Of a DNA stretch of 10,616 bases, positions 1-6,195 are shown piece by piece (the stretch's first letter is position 1; each line of letters begins with the position of its first letter). This DNA is from Deltaproteobacteria bacterium (GTDB taxonomy: Bacteria > Myxococcota > B64-G9). The notes under the pieces are model-generated. The model worked only from the letters and a program-made list of their open reading frames with translations. It had not been told where the DNA came from and ran no database searches. A program made the translations under genes and the position numbers. Where the stretch lies: assembly GCA_003647095.1 (NCBI GenBank), contig QMME01000116.1:1-10616 (forward strand), read 5' to 3'.

Positions 1-528
1 CCATTCACGCGCGGGCAACAGGTATTGTGGCGGGCTCCCGGGGGGTGGCCGGTGGTTTTCCGGGAGGGCACCCTGCTGGCACTGGCGGTGTTCGTCAAGG
101 GGGCCTTGGCGGTTCTGGCGGTGGGGTGGCTGGTTTTCACCACCCCCTTCATGCAATTGCTGCGGGCACTCCGTTCCTTGCGCCTGCCACGGGTCATTGT
201 GGCCACCCTGAGCTTCCTGTTTCGCTATCTGGACCTGCTGGCCGACCAGTCGGCCCGGGTGCGCCGGGCCCGGCTGGCGCGTAGCCCCCGGCTTAGTGGC
301 CGAGCCGGCTGGCGTGCCGCCGGCGGCTCTGTAGGACGGCTGTTGCAGCGGGCGCTCGATCGGGCCGAGCGGGTATACCTGGCCATGCTGTCGCGCGGTT
401 ACGATGGCGAGATTCGGGTGCTGGCCCGCATGCAGTTGCGTCCCACCGACCGGCTGGTACTGGTCGTCGGAGTGACGGTGCTGACAGGCGTGGTGCTGGG
501 AGGATGGTGGCTGGGAGGTCGGGCTTGA
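1..528 (+). CDS. cbiQ: Cobalt/nickel ECF transporter transmembrane T component CbiQ (5' partial)
   Basis: The reading frame is open from base 1, so the gene begins upstream of the window; the TTG at 25 is not a credible start. About 175 codons of the C-terminal part are visible. CbiQ is the membrane coupling subunit of energy-coupling-factor importers for Co2+ or Ni2+: it transmits ATPase motion from CbiO to the substrate-binding CbiM. Seen here are hydrophobic segments near the start (TLLALAVFVKGALAVLAVGW), a conserved region with LSFLFRYLDLL, an arginine-rich cytoplasmic stretch, and the family coupling motif RAERVYLAMLSRGYDG, which carries an Ala-Arg-Gly-like signature for ATPase docking. 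A last hydrophobic helix (VLVVGVTVLTGVVLGGWWL) follows. The cbiO gene starts 14 nt after the stop. Whether the metal is Co or Ni cannot be told; the substrate component should lie upstream, outside the window. Confidence 0.9.
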   Translation, partial: PFTRGQQVLWRAPGGWPVVFREGTLLALAVFVKGALAVLAVGWLVFTTPFMQLLRALRSLRLPRVIVATLSFLFRYLDLLADQSARVRRARLARSPRLSGRAGWRAAGGSVGRLLQRALDRAERVYLAMLSRGYDGEIRVLARMQLRPTDRLVLVVGVTVLTGVVLGGWWLGGRA

Positions 529-542
529 CGGAAAGGCAGAAA

Positions 543-1298
543 ATGCTCGAGGTGTTGAGCCTGCAGGTCTCCTACCACGACGTGGAGGCGGTGCGCGGCG
601 TGTCTTTTTCACTGCCGGAGGGGGAACGCACGGGCCTGGTGGGGCCGAACGGGGCCGGCAAGTCGACCCTGCTACTGGCCCTGGACGGGCTGGTGCCCTT
701 CAGCGGGCAGGTGCGCATCGGTGGTCTGGAGGTAGTACGCCGCAACCTGGCTCAAGTGCGCCGGCAGGTGGGCATCGTTTTTGCCGACAGCGAGGATCAA
801 CTATTCATGCCCACCCTGCTCGAGGACGTGGCCTTCGGTCCGCTCAACCTGGGTCTGGAACGGGACCAGGCACTGGCCCGGGCCCGCGGGGCCCTGGACC
901 GGCTGGGACTGCAAGGCATGGCCGAGCGCAGCAGTCATCACCTTTCCGACGGCGAGCGCCGGCGGGCGGCCGTGGCCACCGTGCTGGCCATGCGGCCGCG
1001 CCTGTGGCTATTCGACGAGCCCGCCACCAACCTCGACCCCTGGGCCCGGCGAGACCTGGTCCGGGTGATCTGCCAGCTGGAGGGCACGGTACTGCTGGCT
1101 TCCCATGACCTCGATCTGGTGGTACAAACTTGTAATAGATGCCTGGTCATGGACGAGGGCCGGGTGGTGGCGGACGGACCGGTACGGCAGATCCTGGGCG
1201 ATGAGAAATTGATGGAAAGCCATCGCCTGGAAGTGCCGTTGCGGTTGCGACTGTCGCCGGGAGGCAAAGCGCCGTGTCGATCACCATCGCCATCCTGA
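543..1298 (+). CDS. cbiO: ECF transporter ATP-binding protein CbiO
   Basis: This 251-residue ABC ATPase energises CbiQ-dependent metal import on the cytoplasmic face. Motifs, numbered from the ATG at 543: Walker A GPNGAGKST (34-42), the CbiO-type DQLF...EDVAFGPLNLGL block (85-105), ABC signature LSDGE (134-138), Walker B LWLFDEP (154-160), D-loop NLD, and switch histidine in ASHD (H188). Two departures from consensus: the Q-loop glutamine usually found after VF is alanine (A81, FADSEDQ), and the signature reads LSDGE, not LSGGE/LSGGQ. The ATG at 543 is preferred, preceded by GGAAAGG. An in-frame ATG at 504 would add 13 residues and overlap cbiQ by 25 nt, but its purine run touches the start codon. 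The last 25 nt overlap the next gene, so the C-terminal tail (APCRSPSPS) reads through the neighbour's start. Confidence 0.92.
   Translation: MLEVLSLQVSYHDVEAVRGVSFSLPEGERTGLVGPNGAGKSTLLLALDGLVPFSGQVRIGGLEVVRRNLAQVRRQVGIVFADSEDQLFMPTLLEDVAFGPLNLGLERDQALARARGALDRLGLQGMAERSSHHLSDGERRRAAVATVLAMRPRLWLFDEPATNLDPWARRDLVRVICQLEGTVLLASHDLDLVVQTCNRCLVMDEGRVVADGPVRQILGDEKLMESHRLEVPLRLRLSPGGKAPCRSPSPS
1259..1264 (+). promoter_or_regulatory. Shine-Dalgarno GGGAGG inside the cbiO 3' end
   Basis: GGGAGG lies 9 nt before the GTG at 1274 and supports that start for the TPR protein, even though it lies within cbiO. It implies translational coupling between the two genes. Confidence 0.6.
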
Positions 1299-2137
1299 CG
1301 CTGCCGCTGTTGCTGGCGACTCCGAAACCCGGGCAGACGGCTGGCGCCGTCGAGGCAGCGGCGACCGGCCAGGAAGATCTGCTGGCCCGGGGACGGGAAC
1401 TGATCGAGAAGGGCCAGTGGGCCCGGGCCATAGAGGTGTTGGGCAAGCTGCGGGCGAAGGGTGATACCAGCATCCCCTTGCGGCTGGCCCTGGGTCGGGC
1501 GCAGCTGGGCCTGGAAATGTACCAGCAGGCACTCATCGAGTTCTCCGAGGTGCTCAAGCTCGAGCCCAACAACCTGGAGGCCAACCTGGGGCGGGCCGAG
1601 TCGTTGATCGGCCTGGGAGATGCCCGCAAGGCTCGGGGACCGGCCCAACTGGTGGCCACCCTGCAGCCGGAAAACCACCGGGCCTGGCTGTTGCTGGGTC
1701 AGGCCGGGTTGCATCCCCAGTTGCGAGACTACCCCGCAGCCGAGAAGGCCTTGCGCCGGGCCCGCCGACTGGCCCCCGACGACCGCGAGGCCAACCTGGG
1801 TCTGGCGCGGGCCCTGAGCTTCCAGAAAAAGGTGGAGGAAGCCATCGAGGTGTTGCGGGCCTGGCTCCAGCGTCACCCGGAAGATGTACCCGCCCGGGTG
1901 CGCCTGGCCGAGTCGCTGTACGCGGTGCGGGACCTGGAGGAAGGTGAACGCCAGGTACGGAAAGCGCTGCAACAGGAACCAGGCGACAGCGAGGCCCGCC
2001 GCGTTTTGAAAGAAATCCAGTCCCGTCGCGCCTACGACTTCTGGATCCCGGTAGTGGCCCTGGTGGCCTTTCCGGTGTTGTTTCTGTTGATACGCAGAAT
2101 GCGCCGGGGCAGGGAGATCAAGGAAAAGGATGGGTAG
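1274..2137 (+). CDS. Membrane-anchored tetratricopeptide repeat protein
   Basis: A 287-residue protein built mainly of TPR units, helical repeats that mediate protein-protein contacts. A short hydrophobic N-terminus (SITIAILTLPLLLAT) looks like a signal sequence or anchor, though it lacks the usual positive residues before the hydrophobic stretch. About six TPR-like units follow from roughly residue 30 to 245; the clearest are ALIEFSEVLKLEPNN, AEKALRRARRLAPDD and AIEVLRAWLQRHPED. A transmembrane helix sits at 256-273 (FWIPVVALVAFPVLFLLI), followed by a basic tail (RRMRRGREIKEKDG) that by the positive-inside rule should be cytoplasmic. This suggests a periplasmic TPR domain tethered at its C-terminus. 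The GTG start overlaps cbiO by 25 nt and has a good ribosome site; the 3' end overlaps the next gene by 8 nt. The specific role is unknown; scaffolding for the operon's other envelope proteins is an inference. Confidence 0.85.
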   Translation: MSITIAILTLPLLLATPKPGQTAGAVEAAATGQEDLLARGRELIEKGQWARAIEVLGKLRAKGDTSIPLRLALGRAQLGLEMYQQALIEFSEVLKLEPNNLEANLGRAESLIGLGDARKARGPAQLVATLQPENHRAWLLLGQAGLHPQLRDYPAAEKALRRARRLAPDDREANLGLARALSFQKKVEEAIEVLRAWLQRHPEDVPARVRLAESLYAVRDLEEGERQVRKALQQEPGDSEARRVLKEIQSRRAYDFWIPVVALVAFPVLFLLIRRMRRGREIKEKDG

Positions 2138-3026
2138 GTGGTCGTTCAGGACCGTGCTGCTGGCCTGGCTGCTTGCCGCCGTGCCGCTTCCGGCCCGGTC
2201 CCGGCCGGCTGCTGACTGGTGCACGCGGGTAGCGGCCCGGGCAGAGCGCCTGGCCGGCGGCCGCGAATCCTCCGGCTGGCTGGTCGAGCTGCTGCGGCCG
2301 GAACGTTGCCTGTCTCACCAAGGAGCCGAGTTTACCGTGCGGGCCCACACCCGGGCGCAGCTGTCCGACAGTGGAGTGGAACTGTTGCTGGAACAGACTC
2401 TGACCCTGGAATCGGGAGATGGCCGCCGCGCCGACAGCCTGGACGCCAACCTGGCCCGGTTGCTCTCCCGGGCCGGCAAGCTGGTCGCCTGGCTGCGCCA
2501 GCAGAAGCCGGCTCGGCGGTTTGCCGAGCGCTATGGACCACTGGACGGGAAGGTACTCATGGCTGCTGGTAGCGGGCAAGTGCTGTTGACGGGAGGCAGG
2601 ATGGCCCCCCTGGGAAGACGACCATACCTGTTGCTCGCCAGCGGGTCACGGGATGCGGTACGTGCCTACGCCGTAGCGGGCAGTGCCGGCCTGCCGGTGC
2701 GCCGGGAGTTGCTGCGCCTGGCCGAGGCGGTCAGCGATCACCATCCCGGGTGCCGGGTTGTCTGGGCCGAGGGGCGTGCCCTGCCCCGCCGGGCCGGAGA
2801 TGAAACTGAAAGTGATGGCGGTGATGGCAACGATGGTGGGGTTGCCGCGCCTTGCCCGGGAGACGACGAGGACTGCATACCCGACCGCTGGCTGGTGCGC
2901 GGAGCCCTGGCCGGCCCTGCTTGTCCGGCGGCCATCACCGTCGAGGTGAGCGAGAGGTTGCTGGTCGGCAATTACCATGCCTGGCAGAAACAGGAACAGG
3001 CCGGCTGGCAGGGTGTTCCCAGGTGA
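2130..3026 (+). CDS. Secreted cysteine-containing protein of unknown function
   Basis: I do not recognise this 298-residue protein. The N-terminus is a typical Sec signal peptide: basic start (MGRWSFR), hydrophobic core (TVLLAWLLAAVPLPA), likely cleavage around residues 22-24. The mature part is alpha-helix-like and Arg/Leu/Ala-rich, with six cysteines (31, 60, 208, 242, 249, 265) that could form disulfides in the periplasm. Residues 224-237 are an acidic Asp/Gly run (DETESDGGDGNDGG) encoded by near-tandem GATGGC/GATGGT units; it resembles a flexible linker or loose calcium-binding loop, just before two of the cysteines (PCPGDDEDC). The ATG at 2130 has an AAGGAA site just upstream and overlaps the TPR gene by 8 nt. 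The next gene encodes a predicted exported glutaredoxin-like lipoprotein, so a redox partnership through these cysteines is possible but unproven. Confidence 0.75.
   Translation: MGRWSFRTVLLAWLLAAVPLPARSRPAADWCTRVAARAERLAGGRESSGWLVELLRPERCLSHQGAEFTVRAHTRAQLSDSGVELLLEQTLTLESGDGRRADSLDANLARLLSRAGKLVAWLRQQKPARRFAERYGPLDGKVLMAAGSGQVLLTGGRMAPLGRRPYLLLASGSRDAVRAYAVAGSAGLPVRRELLRLAEAVSDHHPGCRVVWAEGRALPRRAGDETESDGGDGNDGGVAAPCPGDDEDCIPDRWLVRGALAGPACPAAITVEVSERLLVGNYHAWQKQEQAGWQGVPR
2799..2840 (+). repeat. Asp/Gly low-complexity segment with near-tandem GATGGC/GATGGT units
   Basis: Within the secreted orphan gene, GATGGC at 2813 and 2823 and GATGGT at 2832 encode a DGGDGNDGG acidic patch (residues 229-237). 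It differs from the arginine/leucine-rich sequence around it and may have grown by slippage. Confidence 0.5.
3021..3026 (+). promoter_or_regulatory. Shine-Dalgarno AGGTGA overlapping the upstream stop codon
   Basis: AGGTGA matches the 3' part of the extended anti-SD complement and lies 5 nt before the GTG at 3032, while its last three bases are the stop codon of the preceding gene. It favours 3032 over the alternative GTG at 3023 as the start of the glutaredoxin-like lipoprotein. Confidence 0.45.
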
Positions 3027-3031
3027 CGCCA

Positions 3032-3775
3032 GTGTTACGCTACGGGTTGCTGGCCGGGGTATTTGGGGCGGCGCTGTGGGGATGCGGCGGCCAGGCGGGA
3101 ATTTCGGACGCCGCGGTCGTTGTTCGGAGCGGCTCGGCCGCCGCTGGTGACCAGGTGGCCTCCCGGCCAGGCGTAGTCTACAGCTGGGTCGATGACCAGG
3201 GCCGGATACGCATGGCCTCCCGGGCGCAGGATGTTCCTGCCGCCCGCCGCGGCCGGGTGGTGGTCAACGATCTGGGTAAGCCGCGTCGGGAACGGCTGGA
3301 AGCAAACCTGGCCCTGGTGGTGGATTTGCGCCGTAGCGGGCCGGACGGACCGCTCAACTATTCGCTGGTGGATTTGGCCGCTCTGAGCGGTGAACAGCGG
3401 AACGGGCAAGCAGCCTCGGGCCCTGGAGAGTTGGGGCGGCGAGCTGCTGCCGCCCTGGCCGCAGCCGCCCGGAAACTGCTGGGGGTGCGGCTGGAACGTT
3501 TCCGCCCGGTTCAGGTCGTCCTCTACATGGCGCCCTGGTGCGGCTTCTGCAAGAAGGCCGCCGCCTACCTGCGCGAGCAGGGAATCACCTTCCGGCAACG
3601 CGATATCGAGAAGGATCCCGGTGCCGCCGCGGAACTAGCCGGCAAGCTGGAGCGGGCCGGTCTACGGGGCGGGGGAATCCCGGTACTGGATATCGCCGGG
3701 CGGCTGGTGGTCGGCTTCGACCGTACCCGCATCGAGCGCCTGCTCGAGAGCGTCGATACCGGGGGGAGTCCATGA
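3032..3775 (+). CDS. DUF4124-like / glutaredoxin-domain lipoprotein
   Basis: A 247-residue predicted lipoprotein with a C-terminal glutaredoxin fold, which would exchange thiols and disulfides in partner proteins. From the GTG at 3032 the N-terminus reads MLRYGLLAGVFGAALWGC, a lipoprotein signal with lipobox LWGC (Cys18). Residues about 47-72 (VVYSWVDDQGRIRMASR) resemble the DUF4124 motif Y-x-W-x-D-x-x-G. After a variable middle region, the glutaredoxin domain carries the active site APWCGFCKK (C170, C173), an IEKDP strand region, the cis-proline in GIPVL (P217), and the typical ending GRLVVGFDRTRIERLL. An alternative GTG at 3023 gives a 4 nt overlap (GTGA) and three more residues, leaving the lipobox intact. 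The stop overlaps the next ATG by 4 nt. If exported, it would act at the periplasmic side of a membrane, where glutathione supply is uncertain; a CxxC role in disulfide or metal-thiol chemistry is inferred. Confidence 0.85.
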   Translation: MLRYGLLAGVFGAALWGCGGQAGISDAAVVVRSGSAAAGDQVASRPGVVYSWVDDQGRIRMASRAQDVPAARRGRVVVNDLGKPRRERLEANLALVVDLRRSGPDGPLNYSLVDLAALSGEQRNGQAASGPGELGRRAAAALAAAARKLLGVRLERFRPVQVVLYMAPWCGFCKKAAAYLREQGITFRQRDIEKDPGAAAELAGKLERAGLRGGGIPVLDIAGRLVVGFDRTRIERLLESVDTGGSP

Positions 3776-5685
3776 GTGCCGTCGAGACGGCCTGCACCTA
3801 CGATTGCCCGGATGCCTGCGCCCTGCTGGTGGAGCGGCGGGATGGCGAGATGAACCTGCGCGGTCACCCCGACCATCCCATCACCCGGGGCTTCGTATGT
3901 CGCCGGGTGCGCAATCATCCCGGGCGCCTGCGCTCACCGCAGCGGATCACCCGTCCGCTGCAGCGCCAGGGAAGCAGTTTCCAGGAAATCGACTGGGACC
4001 GGGCCCTGGACCTGGTGGCGGCCGGCCTGGAGCGGGCGTTGCAGGAGACGCCGGCCTCGGTGGTGCTGGTGCCGGGCGGCGGCTCGCTGGGACTGCGCAA
4101 GTTGCTGGTCGATCACTTCTTCCACTCGCTGGGGCCGATCACCCGCCTGGGAGGAGGGGTGTGCGACGAGACGGGAGCAGCCGCCCAGCGCCTCGACTTC
4201 GGCGACAAGTGCGCCCACGACTACAGCGACCTGGAAAACACCGGGGCCATCGTGCTCTGGGGCAGGAACCCGGCGGTGGGAGCGGTTCACCTGGTGCCGT
4301 TCATCAAGCAGGCCCGTCGGCGTGGTTGTCCGGTGGTGCTCATCGACCTGTGGCCCAACCAATCCCGGGCTCTGGCCGATCGTTTCATACGGGTGCGGCC
4401 GGGTGCCGATGCCCAACTGGCCCAGGCAGTGCTGAAGCTGCTCGATGCCGATGGCAGGCTTTCTGCCGCCGCGGCCGCTCGCTGCCAGGGGGTGTACGAG
4501 TTGCGCACCCTGCTGGAAGCGACCAGCCTGGCCGAGCTGGTGAGCGCCTGCGGGGTCGAACTGGCCGACGTCGAATACCTGGCCGGCCTCTATGCCGGCG
4601 GGCCGGTAGCCACCCACATCGGCTGGGGGCTGCAGCGGAGAAGCAGCGGCGGACTGGCGATCCGCTGGATAGACGCCCTGTGTGCCCTGAGCGGCCAGGT
4701 GGGAACCAGCGGTGGCGGCGCCAGCTACAACCCCGGGCGCCGCCGTGGCCTGGATACCTCCCTGCTGGCCCGGCCCAGCGGCCGCGTTGTCGAGGCTTCC
4801 CGCTTCGCCGAACAGCTGGCTGCCCTGGTCGATCCGCCGGCGCACTTCGTCTACCTGTACGGGGTCAACGCCGTCAGCCAGTTCGCCGACAGCCAGGCGG
4901 TGGCAGCCGCCCTGCGGGGGGCAGGCCTGGTGGTAGTGGCCGAGGCCTTCCTCACCGACACCGCTGCCTGCGCCGACCTGGTATTGCCGGTGAGCTTGAT
5001 GTTGGAAGACGAGTACGACCTGGTCGGTTCCTACGGCCACCACTGGGTGGCCCGCGCTCGCCGGGCGGTGGATCCACCCGCCGGGGTGAAAGAGGACGTG
5101 GAGATCGTGCGCCTGGTGCGCCGTCGCCTGGGACTGGCCGATGATCCCCTGCTCGAGGATGTGGCCGCCACGCTCGAGCGCATGAGTCGGCCCTGGTTCA
5201 ACGGAGACGAACCTTTTACCCGCAACCCCTGTCAGCCGCCGGTACCCTTTGCCGAAAGATTCGCCACCGCCTCGGGCAAGGTGCAACTGGTGGGCGAGCG
5301 GCCGCCGGCGCCGCCACGTCCGGACCCACGCTATCCGTTGCTTCTGCTCAGTCCCAAGCGTCGTCGCTTTGCCCATTCGCAGATTCCGCCCGGGGAGATG
5401 GAACGGCCCTGGCCCTGCCTGCTCAATCCCCGTGCCCCGGGACTGGACGAGATTCCTCCCGGCAGCCGCGTGCGGCTGGTGGGAGAGCTGGGAGCCATGG
5501 AGGTGAAACTGTTGTTTCGCGAGGACCTGCCCCGCGACCTGTGCCTGGTTCCCGAGGGTGGTTGGCTGGCGCAGGACACTGCGGTGAACAAGCTCGTTGC
5601 CGCGCGCGCCACCGACCTGGGCGGCGGCACCGCCTTCTACGATCAGCAGGTCCGGTTGGAGCCCATCGATGACCAGGGTCGTTGA
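3772..5685 (+). CDS. Molybdopterin-dependent oxidoreductase with N-terminal [4Fe-4S] domain
   Basis: A 637-residue member of the DMSO-reductase superfamily, whose members bind Mo- or W-bis-pyranopterin and one [4Fe-4S] cluster. The N-terminal cluster motif is C8-x3-C12-x3-C16-x26-C43 (ACTYDCPDAC ... RGFVCRR). Cys131 in GGGVCDETGA sits where the family places the Mo-ligating Cys, Ser or Sec. The central pterin-binding region includes VLWGRNPAV, VVLIDLWPNQS, HIGWGLQRRS and TDTAACADLVLPV. A C-terminal dinucleotide-binding domain of about 110 residues includes FATASGKVQL, IPPGSRVRLVGELG, and LVPEGGW followed by AVNKL. No Tat or Sec signal is visible, so a cytoplasmic location is likely. The length is at the short end for the family. 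The ATG at 3772 overlaps the upstream stop (ATGA) and follows GGGGGGAG; an upstream in-frame ATG at 3538 lies inside the glutaredoxin gene. The substrate cannot be assigned, and no separate electron-transfer subunit is visible next to it. Confidence 0.9.
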   Translation: MSAVETACTYDCPDACALLVERRDGEMNLRGHPDHPITRGFVCRRVRNHPGRLRSPQRITRPLQRQGSSFQEIDWDRALDLVAAGLERALQETPASVVLVPGGGSLGLRKLLVDHFFHSLGPITRLGGGVCDETGAAAQRLDFGDKCAHDYSDLENTGAIVLWGRNPAVGAVHLVPFIKQARRRGCPVVLIDLWPNQSRALADRFIRVRPGADAQLAQAVLKLLDADGRLSAAAAARCQGVYELRTLLEATSLAELVSACGVELADVEYLAGLYAGGPVATHIGWGLQRRSSGGLAIRWIDALCALSGQVGTSGGGASYNPGRRRGLDTSLLARPSGRVVEASRFAEQLAALVDPPAHFVYLYGVNAVSQFADSQAVAAALRGAGLVVVAEAFLTDTAACADLVLPVSLMLEDEYDLVGSYGHHWVARARRAVDPPAGVKEDVEIVRLVRRRLGLADDPLLEDVAATLERMSRPWFNGDEPFTRNPCQPPVPFAERFATASGKVQLVGERPPAPPRPDPRYPLLLLSPKRRRFAHSQIPPGEMERPWPCLLNPRAPGLDEIPPGSRVRLVGELGAMEVKLLFREDLPRDLCLVPEGGWLAQDTAVNKLVAARATDLGGGTAFYDQQVRLEPIDDQGR

Positions 5686-5698
5686 GCGGTAACGTTGC

Positions 5699-5989
5699 TC
5701 ATTGCCGTCGTGCCAGCACGGCCAGCTGCCGGGCCGGCCAGTAGAGGCGCCGGCAGTGTGCTTCCGAGATCCTGAGCAGACCGGCCGGTATCAGGCTGAA
5801 GAGCAGCTTCATGGCCAGGCTGACGAGAAACAGCAGCGCCAACAACACCAGCCCCCCAGGCAACGTCAACCCGGCCACCAGGCACAGCCCCTGCACCCAG
5901 CCGCCGCGAGAGGAAGGCAGCAGGCCGGCGAGTTTTTGCCGGGCTGGTTCTGGCAGGGTGATAGACCTGTGTACGCTGAATGGTGGCAT
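5699..5989 (-). CDS. Small hydrophobic membrane protein of unknown function
   Basis: A 96-residue protein from the ATG at 5989-5987. Its centre is strongly hydrophobic: residues about 31-72 (WVQGLCLVAGLTLPGGLVLL, then ALLFLVSLAMKLLFSLIPAG) could form one long or two short membrane helices. The C-terminus is basic (RRLYWPARQLAVLARRQ), probably cytoplasmic. Codon use is strongly GC-ending like the neighbouring genes, which supports real coding. A TTG at 6013 would extend it by 8 residues and overlap the stop of the putative CxxC miniprotein; neither start has a strong ribosome site (GGCAGAG precedes the ATG). It is probably the last gene of the - strand operon, 13 nt tail to tail from the molybdopterin oxidoreductase. 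No family recognised. Confidence 0.6.
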   Translation of the reverse strand: MPPFSVHRSITLPEPARQKLAGLLPSSRGGWVQGLCLVAGLTLPGGLVLLALLFLVSLAMKLLFSLIPAGLLRISEAHCRRLYWPARQLAVLARRQ

Positions 5990-6006
5990 GGCTCTGCCGG
6001 TAACAG

Positions 6007-6141
6007 TTAGCAATCTGCATGCCAGGGAGAGGAGATGAGGAGGTCAATGATGGGAAGTGCAGCGATTTCGTCCCGGTGTGTTTGCCCCGCTACCTCCGCT
6101 GCCAGCAGGTTGCCGGTGTCATCACAGTGGCGACAGTTCAC
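6007..6141 (-). CDS. Possible CxxC miniprotein (44 aa)
   Basis: A short open frame from a GTG at 6141-6139 to TAA at 6009-6007. It encodes MNCRHCDDTGNLLAAEVAGQ followed by a helical stretch (THRDEIAALPIIDLLISS) and ends in HADC. The CRHC pair could bind a metal or act as a thiol pair. Its amino-acid pattern looks protein-like, and about two thirds of codons end in G or C, somewhat less than the neighbours. Against it: no clear ribosome site, very short, no family recognised. It lies in the same frame as the SRPBCC gene upstream, beyond that gene's TAG stop. It could also be a remnant of a longer gene or chance. Confidence 0.3.
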   Translation of the reverse strand: MNCRHCDDTGNLLAAEVAGQTHRDEIAALPIIDLLISSPWHADC

Positions 6142-6195
6142 ATGGTGTGACCCAGCGGCACTGGCCAGGTGTCGCCGGGGAGGGGCCAGGTCGAC
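6142..6195 (-). other. Short spacer with no gene of its own
   Basis: Between the SRPBCC gene and the possible CxxC miniprotein. It holds the small palindrome AGGTCGACCT at 6188-6197, overlapping the SRPBCC stop, and a weak GGCAC/GTGTC stem without a T-run. No convincing terminator or promoter seen. Confidence 0.4.

Noticed and set aside
938..2224. 428-codon - strand open frame across cbiO and the TPR gene
   Set aside because: It spans two well-supported + strand genes and their junction, has a Gln/Gly-rich composition and no signal or domain.
2852..3031. Start of the glutaredoxin-like lipoprotein at 2852
   Set aside because: That region is the coding C-terminus of the secreted orphan; starting there would place the lipobox about 80 residues inside the protein.
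3538..3771. Upstream extension of the molybdopterin oxidoreductase start
   Set aside because: It lies inside the glutaredoxin domain of the preceding gene; the Arg/Gly-rich translation is an out-of-frame shadow, and the ATGA overlap at 3772 fits the family's N-terminus.
3934..5376. 480-codon open frame antisense to the molybdopterin oxidoreductase
   Set aside because: The opposite strand carries the [4Fe-4S], pterin and dinucleotide-binding motifs; the antisense product shows no domain and is a GC-driven shadow.
6159..6175. Weak stem GGCAC/GTGTC as a terminator for the SRPBCC gene
   Set aside because: Five pairs with one wobble, no T-run on either strand; not distinguishable from background in GC-rich DNA.
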